From Comamonas sp. (GTDB taxonomy: Bacteria; Pseudomonadota; Gammaproteobacteria; Burkholderiales; Burkholderiaceae_C): a stretch of 64,000 nt of DNA. A program made the position numbers and the translations under genes. Location: assembly GCA_031277805.1 (NCBI GenBank), contig JAITLR010000022.1, forward strand, positions 1 through 64,000. The letters are read 5' to 3'. The notes beneath the pieces are model-generated. The model ran no database searches. It worked only from the letters and a program-made list of their open reading frames with translations, and was not told where the DNA came from. Of the stretch, positions 35,378 through 44,310 are shown piece by piece (position 1 is the first letter of the stretch; each line of letters begins with the position of its first letter).

Positions 35378-36541
35378 TCAGTGCGATCCGCGCGATGGGT
35401 CCTTGCGGCGCGGCTGCAGCCAGTGCACAGCCAGCGCCGATGCCAGGCAGACCACGCCCAATTGCTGTACCAGTGCCGCCAGCGCCAGGCCGACTCCCAG
35501 CAATGTGTAATAGGCCAAGCCCAGCAGCGCGGCCGCCGTGCCCCGGCAGTCGGCGTAATGCTGCAGTGCCGGGGCCAGCAGATTGGGAATGGCCAGACCA
35601 TAGGCCAGGGCCACTACGGCCATGGGAACCACCAGCCAGGCGCTGCGGCCAAGCACGGCCAGCATGACGCCAAGTGCTGCGGTCAGCAGCAGGACATTAG
35701 CCCTGCGGATCAGGACTGTGGCGTCCAGGCCCTGCGCCAGCCAGCGGCGGGTGAGCCAGGCTCCGGCCAAGGCTCCCAGTCCCAGCAGAACGCCGCCCGT
35801 GGCCAGCCAGGATGAAGGTGCGCCCCATTGCGCAAGATGAAAAGGCATCAACTGATAGAAGCCATACAGGCAGAGGTTGTACCAAGCCACATTACCTGCA
35901 GTACGCCACAGTGCAGCATCCCGCACCATGCGGCCCAGCACCGGCCATACAGGCGCCGGGCTCTCCCGCACCTTGGGCCTAGTTTCAGGCAGGGACCAGG
36001 CGGTCCAGGAACCCAGCAGCAGCGCCAACCAGGCCAATCCCAGAAACACGCCTTCATGCTGGCGCCAGCGCACCAGGGCCGAGCCGGCCAACAGCCCCAG
36101 GGCCGGGCTGATGGCCAGTGCCAGCCCCATAAGTGCAAAGACCCGTGCCAGCTCTGCACCACCGTACTGGTCGCGCAACACGGTCTGCGTGACCACCGAT
36201 CCCACGGCCGCCCCTATGGCGGCCAATATACGGGCGGCCAGCAGCCAGCCAAAATCCGGTGCCCAGAGTGCCATGCAGGACGCCATGCCGTACAGCGCCA
36301 ACCCGGCCAGCATTGCCGGCCGGCGTCCCCAGCGATCGCATAACCGACCCCACAGCATCGTGCCCAGTGCAAAGGCCGCAAAGTACAGCGACAGTGTTTG
36401 TCCGGCCCGGGCCGAGGTCACGGCGTAGCCTTGTGCAATCGATGGCAGTGCCGGGCTGTACATGGTCTCGACCACCTGAGGGAACATCATGAGCGCCGTC
36501 GGCAAGGCCAGGCGGGCACGAAAAGAAGAAACAGATGACAT
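35378..36541 (-). CDS. MFS transporter, Bcr/CflA drug-efflux type
   Basis: A 387-residue 12-helix transporter. The first helix and loop ([29 protein letters not shown]) match the Bcr/CflA drug-resistance group, and the 2-3 loop signature appears as [16 protein letters not shown]. It likely exports drugs or a metabolite. The start at 36541 is preferred; an in-frame ATG at 36568 would add nine residues. It is transcribed away from an AraC-family regulator, and a perfect 14-bp palindrome lies between them. Confidence 0.88.
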   Translation of the reverse strand: MSSVSSFRARLALPTALMMFPQVVETMYSPALPSIAQGYAVTSARAGQTLSLYFAAFALGTMLWGRLCDRWGRRPAMLAGLALYGMASCMALWAPDFGWLLAARILAAIGAAVGSVVTQTVLRDQYGGAELARVFALMGLALAISPALGLLAGSALVRWRQHEGVFLGLAWLALLLGSWTAWSLPETRPKVRESPAPVWPVLGRMVRDAALWRTAGNVAWYNLCLYGFYQLMPFHLAQWGAPSSWLATGGVLLGLGALAGAWLTRRWLAQGLDATVLIRRANVLLLTAALGVMLAVLGRSAWLVVPMAVVALAYGLAIPNLLAPALQHYADCRGTAAALLGLAYYTLLGVGLALAALVQQLGVVCLASALAVHWLQPRRKDPSRGSH

Positions 36542-36572
36542 GGCAGGCAATGTAGGCAGGCGCTCCATGACG

Positions 36573-36586
36573 TAGTTACGTAACTA
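36573..36586. promoter_or_regulatory. Perfect palindrome between the divergent MFS and AraC genes
   Basis: TAGTTACGTAACTA is a perfect 14-bp palindrome, 82 bases upstream of the AraC start and close to the MFS start. It is a likely operator. Confidence 0.65.
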
Positions 36587-36668
36587 TGACGATTTATTAC
36601 TAGAATCAGACAAAGCCAGTCAAGCCATCGTCCTCGCTGCAGACTCTGGCAAGCAATCTTCTGGAGAC

Positions 36669-37511
36669 ATGTCCATGGCCTGGCTGGCGCCCCACAAAGC
36701 GTTCGACGCAGACAGAGAAGCCGCTGCTCATGGTGTGCCCGCTCTCGGCGTGGCCGTCCGGTTGGAGCCCGACTGGCCCGACTCGGGCCGCCATACCCAT
36801 CAGTTGGGCCAGCTGCTGTATTCCGCGCAAGGCTGCATGCGCATCGTGCTGGCCGATCGGCTCGTCATGTTGCCGCCCACGCGCATTGCCTGGATTCCGC
36901 CCCAGACCCCGCACCGCACGCAGATGACGCGTGTCACGGACTACCGCTCGCTGTATCTGGACATCCTGCGCTATCCAGGTTTGCCGCAGCAGGTCCAGGT
37001 CTGGACAGCCACAGAGCTGCTGCAGGCTGTGCTCGAGCGCTTGGCACAACTGCCTTTCGCCACCGATTGGCAGGACGGTCCCACTTCCCGGCTGCTGCAG
37101 GTGGCATTCGACGAGCTGCAGCGGGCAAACAGCGAATCCATGGTGCTGCCGCTGCCCAGCGATCGGCGCCTGGCTTCATGGCTGCAAGCCCTGGGCACAC
37201 AGGTGCCGCCACCGCTGCATGTTCTTGCCGAGCAGATCGGTGCCAGCAGTCGCACCATCACACGTATCTTCCAGCGCGATACGGGCATGGGCTATCTGCA
37301 GTGGCGCCAGCAATGGCGGCTCATGCGGGCCATCGAATTGCTGACCGAACCGTCCTCATTGCAGTGGGTGGCCCATGCTCTGGACTTCAGCACTGACGCT
37401 GCATTTGCAGGCTTTTTCCGGCAGATGACAGGTTTGCCACCGCGCAGCTATATGGCTCGTCGGCAGCTCGGCGTGGAGCAGCTGTCACAAGGAGACGAAG
37501 GCGCAAATTGA
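36669..37511 (+). CDS. AraC-family regulator with cupin-type sensor domain
   Basis: A 280-residue regulator of the same subgroup as the one at 16485. The N-terminal cupin domain includes SGRHTHQLGQLLYSAQGCMRIVLADRLVMLPPTRIAWIPPQTPHRTQM. The C-terminal double HTH has PLHVLAEQIGASSRTITRIFQRDTGMGYLQWRQQWRLMRAIELL and LQWVAHALDFSTDAAFAGFFRQMTGLPPRSYM. It faces a Bcr/CflA-type MFS transporter gene and probably controls it through the palindrome between them. Confidence 0.92.
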   Translation: MSMAWLAPHKAFDADREAAAHGVPALGVAVRLEPDWPDSGRHTHQLGQLLYSAQGCMRIVLADRLVMLPPTRIAWIPPQTPHRTQMTRVTDYRSLYLDILRYPGLPQQVQVWTATELLQAVLERLAQLPFATDWQDGPTSRLLQVAFDELQRANSESMVLPLPSDRRLASWLQALGTQVPPPLHVLAEQIGASSRTITRIFQRDTGMGYLQWRQQWRLMRAIELLTEPSSLQWVAHALDFSTDAAFAGFFRQMTGLPPRSYMARRQLGVEQLSQGDEGAN

Positions 37512-37622
37512 ATGCAGGCTCTGATCGTTCTGGCTTTCCCCTAGCGGCCAAAGATAGGTCATGCCTAGAATGGTTGCGACCCCTTTGCCCTCCCACCGCT
37601 TGTTGTCAGGAGTGTTGATCGC

Positions 37623-37760
37623 ATGTCAGATGATCCCGTCGTGAACCATGAACCACAGGACGCCGTCGAAGCCGTCGTGCCCTTTATCCCGGTCATCATC
37701 CCCGCGGCTGGCGCGGTGATGATGTTTTTGCTGGCCTTCATTGCCGTGCACATGGCCTGA
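37623..37760 (+). CDS. Small single-helix membrane protein
   Basis: A 45-residue protein of unknown function. An acidic N-terminus (MSDDPVVNHEPQDAVEA) is followed by one long hydrophobic helix (VVPFIPVIIPAAGAVMMFLLAFIAV) and the end HMA. An AGGAG ribosome-binding site lies 11 bases before the ATG. A strong terminator starts 26 bases after the stop codon, so this is an independent transcript. The signals make translation likely. I recognise no family. Confidence 0.75.
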   Translation: MSDDPVVNHEPQDAVEAVVPFIPVIIPAAGAVMMFLLAFIAVHMA

Positions 37761-37786
37761 CTTGTCGCTGATGCGCTTCAGGCAGC

Positions 37787-37812
37787 AAACCCCGCATGGC
37801 GGGGTTTTTTTA
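37787..37812 (+). terminator. Terminator after the 45-residue membrane protein
   Basis: AAACCCCGC pairs with GCGGGGTTT across the loop ATG and ends in a T run. Confidence 0.93.
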
Positions 37813-37889
37813 TGGCCGTGCAGCTTCTTGGTGCCAAAGTGATGTGCATATTTTGATGCTTAAAACGCATAAATATTGCAGGTCATTTG

Positions 37890-37918
37890 CTGACAAATTC
37901 AACCCCCCTACCTAGAAT
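37890..37918 (+). promoter_or_regulatory. Sigma-70 promoter of pckG
   Basis: CTGACA (37890-37895), a 17-base spacer and TAGAAT (37913-37918). The predicted transcript start near 37925 gives a leader of about 150 bases before the pckG ATG. Confidence 0.65.
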
Positions 37919-37997
37919 CGATGTCCCACTGTCTTTGAATGCAAGGCAGACATGACTGTTTCAGACGGATTGCGAGCGTGAAAACGCGCTAGGGAAG

Positions 37998-38018
37998 AAG
38001 GTTCGGGAAGCCTTTTTT
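37998..38018 (+). terminator. Terminator-like hairpin in the pckG leader
   Basis: AAGGTT pairs with AGCCTT across the loop CGGGA and is followed by TTTT. It lies between the promoter and the start codon, so it could be an attenuator. The stem is short. Confidence 0.4.
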
Positions 38019-38078
38019 CGAAGACGCAGCGGGCCTGCTTCTTTGAAAAACTGGTTTTTTCAATTGAAGGACTTTCCC

Positions 38079-39941
38079 ATGAACGCCGCTGTGCAAACCC
38101 TGAACATTCAGGCACCCGAATACGTCAAGAACCCCAAGCTCGTCGCCTGGGTGGCCGAAATGGCCGCGCTGTGCAAGCCTGCCAAGATTCACTGGTGCGA
38201 TGGCTCGCAGGCCGAATACGACGCGCTGTGCCAGCAACTGGTGAATGCCGGCACCTTCAAGCCCCTGGCCAAGCGCCCCGGCAGCTACCTGGCCTGGACC
38301 GATCCTTCGGATGTGGCCCGTGTCGAAGACCGCACCTATATCTGCTCCGCCAAGAAGGAAGACGCCGGCCCGACCAACAACTGGATGGCGCCTGCCGAGA
38401 TGCGCTCCACTTTGCAGCCCTTGTTTGACGGCTGCATGACAGGCCGCACCATGTATGTGGTGCCCTTCTCCATGGGCCCTCTGGGCTCGCCTATCGCCCA
38501 CGTGGGCATCGAGCTGTCCGACAGCCCCTATGTGGCCGTGAACATGAAGCTCATGACCCGCATGGGCCGTGCCGTGTTCGACGTGATCGGCACCGACGGC
38601 GAGTTCGTGCCCTGCGTCCACACCATCGGCGCGCCCCTGAAGGACGGCGAGAAGGACCAGACCACCTGGCCTTGCAGCAAGACCAAGTACATCGTCCACT
38701 ACCCCGAAACCCGCGAAATCTGGTCTTACGGCTCGGGCTACGGCGGCAACGCGCTGCTGGGCAAGAAGTGCTTTGCGCTGCGCATCGCTTCCACCATGGG
38801 CAGGGATCAGGGCTGGCTGGCCGAGCACATGCTGATCCTGGGCGTCACCAACCCCGAAGGCAAGAAGTACCACGTGGCAGCGGCCTTCCCCAGCGCCTGC
38901 GGCAAGACCAACTTCTCCATGCTGGTGCCGCCCAAGGCCTTCGACGGCTGGAAGGTCACGACCATCGGCGACGACATTGCCTGGATCAAGCCCCAGGCCG
39001 ACGGCTCGCTGCGCGCCATCAATCCTGAAGCCGGTTACTTCGGCGTGGCGCCCGGCACCAATATGCTGACCAACCCGAACTGCATGTTGAGCCTGGACAA
39101 GAACGTGATCTTCACCAACGTGGCCCTGACCGATGATGGCGACGTATGGTGGGAAGGCATGGAAGCCGACATGCCGAACAAGGCATTGCCTGCTCACCTG
39201 ATCGACTGGCAGGGCAAGGACTGGACGCCACAGATCGCCAAGGAAACCGGTGCCAAGGCAGCCCACCCCAATGCCCGCTTCACCGTGGCTGCCACCAACA
39301 ACCCAGCGCTGGACGAAGCCTGGGACGACCCCAAGGGCGTGAAGATCGATGCCATGATCTTTGGCGGCCGCCGCTCCACCACCGTGCCGCTGGTCACCGA
39401 AGCGCGTGACTGGACCGAAGGCGTGTACATGGCCGCAACCATGGGCTCCGAGACCACCGCAGCCGCCTTCGGCGCGCAAGGCGTGGTGCGCCGCGACCCG
39501 TTCGCCATGCTGCCGTTTGCCGGCTACAACATGAGCGATTACTTCCAGCATTGGCTGGACCTGGGCGCCAAGATCGAAGCCCAGGGCGCCAAGCTGCCCA
39601 AGATCTTCACCACCAACTGGTTCCGCAAGAATGCCGAAGGCAAGTTCGTCTGGCCTGGCTACGGTGAAAATATGCGCGTACTCAAGTGGATGATCGACCG
39701 CCTGGAAGGCCAGGCCCAAGGTCAGGAGACTGCTTTCGGTATCGCACCCCAGTACGCCGAAATCAACTGGAGCGGCCTGGACTTCAGTGCCGCCCAGTTC
39801 GACAGCGTGACCAATATCGACCAGGCTGCCTGGGCCGAGGAAATGAAGCTGCACGGCGAGCATTTCGACAAGCTGGCCTACAACCTGCCCAAGGCTTTGC
39901 TGGACACCAAGGCTGAATTGGAAAAGCGCTTGAGCGCTTGA
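38079..39941 (+). CDS. pckG: Phosphoenolpyruvate carboxykinase (GTP-dependent)
   Basis: A 620-residue cytoplasmic enzyme converting oxaloacetate and GTP to PEP, the first step of gluconeogenesis on acids. The kinase-type P-loop is [13 protein letters not shown]. The substrate-binding region [27 protein letters not shown] and the Mn/GTP site [15 protein letters not shown] are typical of the GTP class, not the ATP class of enteric bacteria. GAAGGA precedes the ATG. It fits an organism that grows on aromatic and organic acids. The stop codon is followed by a dispersed repeat. Confidence 0.97.
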   Translation: MNAAVQTLNIQAPEYVKNPKLVAWVAEMAALCKPAKIHWCDGSQAEYDALCQQLVNAGTFKPLAKRPGSYLAWTDPSDVARVEDRTYICSAKKEDAGPTNNWMAPAEMRSTLQPLFDGCMTGRTMYVVPFSMGPLGSPIAHVGIELSDSPYVAVNMKLMTRMGRAVFDVIGTDGEFVPCVHTIGAPLKDGEKDQTTWPCSKTKYIVHYPETREIWSYGSGYGGNALLGKKCFALRIASTMGRDQGWLAEHMLILGVTNPEGKKYHVAAAFPSACGKTNFSMLVPPKAFDGWKVTTIGDDIAWIKPQADGSLRAINPEAGYFGVAPGTNMLTNPNCMLSLDKNVIFTNVALTDDGDVWWEGMEADMPNKALPAHLIDWQGKDWTPQIAKETGAKAAHPNARFTVAATNNPALDEAWDDPKGVKIDAMIFGGRRSTTVPLVTEARDWTEGVYMAATMGSETTAAAFGAQGVVRRDPFAMLPFAGYNMSDYFQHWLDLGAKIEAQGAKLPKIFTTNWFRKNAEGKFVWPGYGENMRVLKWMIDRLEGQAQGQETAFGIAPQYAEINWSGLDFSAAQFDSVTNIDQAAWAEEMKLHGEHFDKLAYNLPKALLDTKAELEKRLSA

Positions 39942-39943
39942 GG

Positions 39944-40060
39944 CTCCCCCTGAGCCGCTTTGCGGCTTCCCCCTCTCTCTACGCGCTTCGCGCTATGGGA
40001 GGGGGACGGCGCCATCGCCGCGAGGCGGCTCTTGCTTGGCGTCTCTGGTTTGGACCATGC
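39944..40060 (+). repeat. CCCCCTGAG repeat (family B), copy 3' of pckG
   Basis: It starts two bases after the pckG stop codon with GCTCCCCCTGAGCCGCTT and continues TGCGGCTTCCCCCTCTCT...GGGAGGGGGACGGCGCC...CTTGCTTGGCGTCTCTGG. It is the longest copy of the family here. Confidence 0.78.
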
Positions 40061-40103
40061 CTGTTTTGCGAATGCTGTTCGAAGCTAATTTTCCCGAGAA
40101 CAT

Positions 40104-40140
40104 GAAAAAAGCCGCTGGCCTTGTGGGCAGCGGCTTTTTT
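40104..40140. terminator. Bidirectional terminator between pckG and a convergent gene
   Basis: AAAAAAGCCGCTG (40105-40117) pairs with CAGCGGCTTTTTT (40128-40140). Confidence 0.92.
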
Positions 40141-40156
40141 GTGGAAGTGTCAGCGC

Positions 40157-40603
40157 TTAGCGGCTTTGGCGATCCATGGCTCGGGCCAGATCAGCCATCA
40201 GGCGTGCATCCTGCAGGGCTGCGTTCCAGACGCGTTCATCGGCAGCGGCTTGCTGGCGGCTACGGCTCCAGCCGCGGTAGGCAGAGCGCAGCATCTGGAT
40301 GGCACGACGGGCGGGTGTGGAGAACAGTGCAATGGCGACGAAAGCCATGGTCCACAGAACCATCCAGGCGGTCAGCATGGGGATGTTGCCTTGTGGCTCG
40401 GAAGACTCGATCCAGTGGGCAAAAACCACCACCAGTGCAGCTGCACCGGCAATCAGATAGCTCAGCAGGGGCTGACGTGGATATTCCACACGACGACGAC
40501 GGGCAGGTGCTGCGGCAGAGGCCAGACGCTCTTCTTCAGCTTGATAGATACGCACCGCACCAGGATGCTCGACACAATAGGAGTTGTAAATAAAGTTGCT
40601 CAT
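40157..40603 (-). CDS. Hypothetical membrane protein with two helices
   Basis: A 148-residue protein of unknown function. A soluble N-terminus ends in a basic cluster (APARRRRVEYPRQP). Two membrane helices follow (LLSYLIAGAAALVVVFAHWI and MLTAWMVLWTMAFVAIALF), then a charged cytoplasmic tail (SAYRGWSRSRQQAAADERVWNAALQDARLMADLARAM). The ATG at 40603 has AAAGGG upstream. It is divergent from a LysR regulator, which may control it. Confidence 0.75.
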   Translation of the reverse strand: MSNFIYNSYCVEHPGAVRIYQAEEERLASAAAPARRRRVEYPRQPLLSYLIAGAAALVVVFAHWIESSEPQGNIPMLTAWMVLWTMAFVAIALFSTPARRAIQMLRSAYRGWSRSRQQAAADERVWNAALQDARLMADLARAMDRQSR

Positions 40604-40738
40604 GGCAGTAAACCCTTTGACCCACGCTTTTGGCGACATGCCCGGGGAATAGGTAGAACTATAGGGATTACCCTATATGTGTTCAAATTTATATTTTGAA
40701 TCTGTAGCATTCATGCTGGTGATGTATTGGAGAGAGCC

Positions 40739-41719
40739 ATGTCCTTGAACTTCCGCTCGCTGGATCTCAATCTGCTGCGTGTGTTCGACGAGGTCATGTC
40801 CGAGCGCAGCCTGACCAGGGCCGCCCACAAGCTCAACATCACCCAGCCAGCCGTCAGCAATGCCATGCGTCGCCTGCGTGAGGTGCTGGGCGATGAGCTG
40901 CTGGTACGCCAGGGCCAGGGTGTGGAGCCCACGCCGCGTGCGCAGGCTCTGTGGCCGGTGGTCAGAGAGGCCATGCAGCAGCTGGAGGGCGTGCTGGCAC
41001 CCGATGACTTCAACCCCGCGACGGCCGATACCACCTTTGTGATCGCCATGGCCGATGCCACGGCGGCCACGCTGATTCCGCCGCTATATCCCATTCTTGA
41101 AAAAGAAGCCCCGGGCATCAGCGTGCGCGTATTGCCGCTGACCACGCGTGATCCGCGTCCGCTGCTGGACGACGGCGAGGCCGATATGGCCGTGGGCTAT
41201 TTCCCCGCCGTGCTGGCCGACCTGACGGCCCGTGCCCAGGCCGGTGCACTGGTGGCCTTTGACAGCCGTCGCTTGTACGAGGGCGAATACCTGTGCGTGA
41301 TGCGCAAAGGTCACCCGCTCGAACATATGAAGCTGACGCTGGACAACTACTGCGCGGCGCGCCACATGCTGGTGAGTTTCTCGGGGCGCTCCTTCGGCTT
41401 CATCGATGAGGCTTTGGCCTCGCTGGGCCGCTCGCGCGATGTGGTGATCACGGTCAACCAGTTCTTCACGGCCGCGCGCGTGGTGATCAACTCCGAGCTG
41501 CTGACCATACTGCCACGCCACTTCGTGCCTGTGACGGGCATGCAGGAGCAGCTGGTCCTGCGCGAGCTGCCTTTCGACGTCACGCCCGTGCATGTGGATG
41601 CGTTGTGGCGCCGGCGCGGCCCGCATCCCCAGGCCTATGACTGGTTGCTCAGGACGCTGACGCGCGCGGCGGAAATCACCTTTGCCGATGGCACTGCCCA
41701 GGTGGCCTTGCCCGGTTGA
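40739..41719 (+). CDS. LysR-family transcriptional regulator
   Basis: A 326-residue LysR regulator. The winged helix-turn-helix is LDLNLLRVFDEVMSERSLTRAAHKLNITQPAVSNAMRRLREVLGDELLVRQGQGVEPT. The effector domain resembles the NodD/PcpR-like group acting on aromatic compounds. The ATG at 40739 has GGAGAGAG upstream. It is divergent from a membrane protein gene and followed by a dispersed element. Targets are unknown. Confidence 0.93.
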   Translation: MSLNFRSLDLNLLRVFDEVMSERSLTRAAHKLNITQPAVSNAMRRLREVLGDELLVRQGQGVEPTPRAQALWPVVREAMQQLEGVLAPDDFNPATADTTFVIAMADATAATLIPPLYPILEKEAPGISVRVLPLTTRDPRPLLDDGEADMAVGYFPAVLADLTARAQAGALVAFDSRRLYEGEYLCVMRKGHPLEHMKLTLDNYCAARHMLVSFSGRSFGFIDEALASLGRSRDVVITVNQFFTAARVVINSELLTILPRHFVPVTGMQEQLVLRELPFDVTPVHVDALWRRRGPHPQAYDWLLRTLTRAAEITFADGTAQVALPG

Positions 41720-41727
41720 ATCAACAC

Positions 41728-41804
41728 GGTTGACGCAAAGCAGGTTCAGGCAAGCGCTTTGCCTCGAAGCAGCAGCTATTGCCACATCCTCGTTTGCACA
41801 AGTC
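41728..41804 (+). repeat. 77-bp inverted-end element (family A), copy 1
   Basis: It runs from GGTTGACGCAAAGCAGG to CCTCGTTTGCACAAGTC and contains the core CAGGTTCAGGCAAG. It is the most divergent of three copies; the others are at 47198 and 52320. Confidence 0.7.
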
Positions 41805-41820
41805 CTAATAAACTGCGGGC

Positions 41821-42699
41821 ATGAAGATCCAGCTGCTGTCCGACCTGCACCTTGAAGTCCATCCCCAATTCCTGGCTGAGCCGGCTGCCGGCGCCGACGT
41901 GCTGGTGCTGGCCGGCGATATCGGCTCCTACCAGAGCAACTCGCAGGTTCAGGGCGAGTGCTTCGGGCTGGAGCGCTTTTCGCCACTACCCCAATACGCC
42001 AACTGGCCCACACCGGTGCTGTTCGTACCCGGCAATCACGAGTACGACATGCAGGATTTTGATGAAGCCCGTCTGCGCCTGCAGCGCGCCTGCGACCAGC
42101 TGGGCCTGATCTGGCTGGACCGCGAAGCCGTGGTCTTGGATGAGGTGCGTTTCATCGGCACCACGCTGTGGAGCGACTTCGACGCCATGGCCATGCACGA
42201 AGGCGTGACCGACCTCACCCGTTTGCACAAGCTGCGTGAAAAGGCGTTTCGCGCAGCCAATTTCTATCTGCAGAAGACGGGCGGAACGCGCCATGGCGAG
42301 CCATTCCTGGCCAAGCCCATGCGCGAAGAAAGCCTGCTCTGTCAGGACTGGCTGCGTGCCGCGCTGCAGCAACCGTTTGATGGGCCCACAGTGGCTGTGA
42401 CCCACTTTGCCCCCAGCCTGCGCAGCGCCGACCCGCGCTATGGACTGGTGCCCGGCACGGCCGGATTTTGCAATGTCATGGACGACTGTCTGCCCTATGC
42501 CGACCTGTGGCTGCATGGCCATCTGCACTGCCCCAGTGACTACATTGCCCGCGGCCGACGTGAAGATGGCAGCGACTGGCAATGTCATGTGGTGGCCAAT
42601 CCCCTCGGTTATGCCCGCAAGGGCGAGCAGCTGCAGTTTCAGCCCGCATCCACCATTGACTTGAGGCAAGTCAAGACGCAAGCTGCGGCAAGTCATTAG
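41821..42699 (+). CDS. Calcineurin-like metallophosphoesterase
   Basis: A 292-residue metallophosphoesterase with all five family motifs: DLHLEVH, LAGDIGSY, PGNHEYD, VTHFAP and GHLHCP. The ATG at 41821 directly follows a dispersed element. It likely hydrolyses a phosphomono- or phosphodiester; the substrate is unknown. A universal stress protein gene follows 29 bases later on the same strand, so the two may be co-transcribed. Confidence 0.92.
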   Translation: MKIQLLSDLHLEVHPQFLAEPAAGADVLVLAGDIGSYQSNSQVQGECFGLERFSPLPQYANWPTPVLFVPGNHEYDMQDFDEARLRLQRACDQLGLIWLDREAVVLDEVRFIGTTLWSDFDAMAMHEGVTDLTRLHKLREKAFRAANFYLQKTGGTRHGEPFLAKPMREESLLCQDWLRAALQQPFDGPTVAVTHFAPSLRSADPRYGLVPGTAGFCNVMDDCLPYADLWLHGHLHCPSDYIARGRREDGSDWQCHVVANPLGYARKGEQLQFQPASTIDLRQVKTQAAASH

Positions 42700-42728
42700 T
42701 CTTGAAACATCGACAAGGAGGATCTGCA

Positions 42729-43151
42729 ATGAAGATTTTGTTGGCCGTTGACGGCAGTGCCTACACCCAGAAGATGCTGGCTTATCTGACCTCGCATCAG
42801 GAGATGCTGGGCACGGGCCACGAGTACACCATCATCACCGTGCAGCCGCTGCTGCCTCCCCGTGCGCGCGCTGCGCTGGGCCGGGATGTGGTGGAGCAGT
42901 ACTACGATGAAGAATCAACCAAGATTCTGCAGCCCGTGCAGGAGTTCCTGAAGGGGCGTGGCGTGCAGGTGCAGAGCATCAGCAAGGTCGGCCCGATTGC
43001 CGACACCATCATCAAGGAAGCGCAGGACGGCAAGTTCGACCTGATCGCCATGGGCACACATGGTCACGGCGCGCTGGGCCGTCTGGTCATGGGCTCGGTC
43101 AGCTCGCAGGTGCTGGCGGGCTGCACGATTCCTGTTCTGCTGATTCGATAA
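42729..43151 (+). CDS. Universal stress protein, UspA family
   Basis: A 140-residue UspA-domain protein. The start MKILLAVDGSAYTQKMLAYL and the ATP-binding signature GTHGHGALGRLVMGSVSSQVL near the C-terminus mark the nucleotide-binding subgroup. A strong AAGGAGGA ribosome-binding site precedes the ATG at 42729. Such proteins help survival under starvation or other stress; partners are unknown. Confidence 0.95.
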   Translation: MKILLAVDGSAYTQKMLAYLTSHQEMLGTGHEYTIITVQPLLPPRARAALGRDVVEQYYDEESTKILQPVQEFLKGRGVQVQSISKVGPIADTIIKEAQDGKFDLIAMGTHGHGALGRLVMGSVSSQVLAGCTIPVLLIR

Positions 43152-43154
43152 AAG

Positions 43155-43176
43155 TTGATAGCTGCTTGCGCTTGAT
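43155..43176 (+). repeat. Short intergenic repeat, ATAGCTG..GCGCTT family (copy 7)
   Basis: TTGATAGCTGCTTGCGCTTGATA begins five bases after the universal stress protein gene. It is the best match to the family pattern in this window. Confidence 0.65.
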
Positions 43177-43275
43177 ATGTCTTGAGATCAGCAAGGAATC
43201 AGCTTGAAATCAAGGAATGATGAGCGGATCCAGCTATAAAAATCAAGATACCTCCGTTTGAATGGAAGCCTCTCG

Positions 43276-43303
43276 GGCCGTGTTGCAAAGCACGGCCTTT
43301 TTT
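43276..43303 (+). terminator. Terminator downstream of the universal stress protein gene
   Basis: GGCCGTG (43276-43282) pairs with CACGGCC (43291-43297) and is followed by TTTTTT. Confidence 0.82.
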
Positions 43304-43312
43304 CTGCCTGCT

Positions 43313-44227
43313 TCAGAGCGTATGCAGCAGTGTCCGCGCCTCGTCCAGCAAGGCCTGGCTGACACGTGCCAGCACGCGCGACTCCAGATTCCAGCAATGC
43401 CAGAACAGCTCAATCGCCAGCGCATGTCCGGGCACGATCTCGACCAGATCCCCGGCATTGAGCGCAGGCTGCACCAGCAACTGTGGCAGCACACCCACTC
43501 CCCAGCCGGCATGCACGGCGCGCACCTGCGCCTCGCAACTGGGCAGCAGAATCTGGTGCTGTAGCGACACATTGCGGAGGCCCAGGCAGCGCGCTACAAA
43601 CTCGGCCTGCATATCGTCCTTGCGGTTGAACGAGAGATAAGGCAGCTGATTGAAATTCTTGCGCGTCAGCCCCTGCGGCAGTCTTTGCTGTGCAAACTCG
43701 GCCGAGGCCACGGCCACATAGCGCATGGCTCCCAATGGCTGCACCGTGCAGCCACGCATGGCCTGGCTCAGCGTGGTCACGCAGCCCATGACCTGACCCG
43801 ATCTCAGCAGCTCCTGCGTGAAGTCCTGGTCATCGACCACCACCTCCAGCGGCAGGCCGCTTTTCACCAGCTCGTCAAGCGCCGTCATGGCCCAGGTCGC
43901 AATGCTGTCGGCATTGATGGCGATGGAGACGATCTCGCCCGCCAGACTCTGCCCGGTCTGAGGTGCCAGCTCCTGCAGCTCATGCGCCAGATCAGCGCGC
44001 AGCAGGCGCAGCTGCTTGGCATGTTTGAGCAGCAGTCGCCCGGCGCTGGTGGGTTTGACGGGACGCGTGCGCTCCACCAGCACCGAGCCCACCTGCGCCT
44101 CCAGCGTGCGCAGGCGCTGGGACACGGCGGACTGGGTGATATGCAGCTTTTGCGCGGCGCGCTCGAAGCCGCCTTCTTCGACGATGGCGGCCAGACATTC
44201 CAGTGCAGCAGGGTCCCAGGAGTGCAT
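43313..44227 (-). CDS. LysR-family regulator, ArgP (IciA)-like
   Basis: A 304-residue LysR regulator. The N-terminus AALECLAAIVEEGGFERAAQKLHITQSAVSQRLRTLEAQVGSVLVERTRPVKPT matches the ArgP group, which senses lysine and arginine. The effector domain contains LPYLSFNRKDDMQ. It is divergent from a D-amino-acid dehydrogenase gene 83 bases away, which suggests it responds to an amino acid and controls that enzyme. In other bacteria ArgP often controls LysE-type exporters. The one in this window is 34 kb away. Confidence 0.9.
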   Translation of the reverse strand: MHSWDPAALECLAAIVEEGGFERAAQKLHITQSAVSQRLRTLEAQVGSVLVERTRPVKPTSAGRLLLKHAKQLRLLRADLAHELQELAPQTGQSLAGEIVSIAINADSIATWAMTALDELVKSGLPLEVVVDDQDFTQELLRSGQVMGCVTTLSQAMRGCTVQPLGAMRYVAVASAEFAQQRLPQGLTRKNFNQLPYLSFNRKDDMQAEFVARCLGLRNVSLQHQILLPSCEAQVRAVHAGWGVGVLPQLLVQPALNAGDLVEIVPGHALAIELFWHCWNLESRVLARVSQALLDEARTLLHTL

Positions 44228-44310
44228 GGTGAATCATTAGCCAAACTGATGAAACTGCTGAAAATTTAATGGTGCTTTTAGTTGTCCGCAAGAGTGCAGA
44301 CACTGGGTGC

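Larger units (their letters stand above)
37761..38078. other. 318-bp gap with terminator, pckG promoter and leader
   Basis: The gap holds the terminator of the small membrane protein (37787-37812), a sigma-70 promoter (37890-37918) and a terminator-like hairpin in the pckG leader (37998-38018). I see no gene. Confidence 0.7.

Noticed and set aside
37989..39863. Long open frame antisense to pckG (over 600 codons)
   Set aside because: It mirrors the codon bias of a very GC-rich real gene, is rich in His/Gly/Arg, and has no family motifs or ribosome-binding site.
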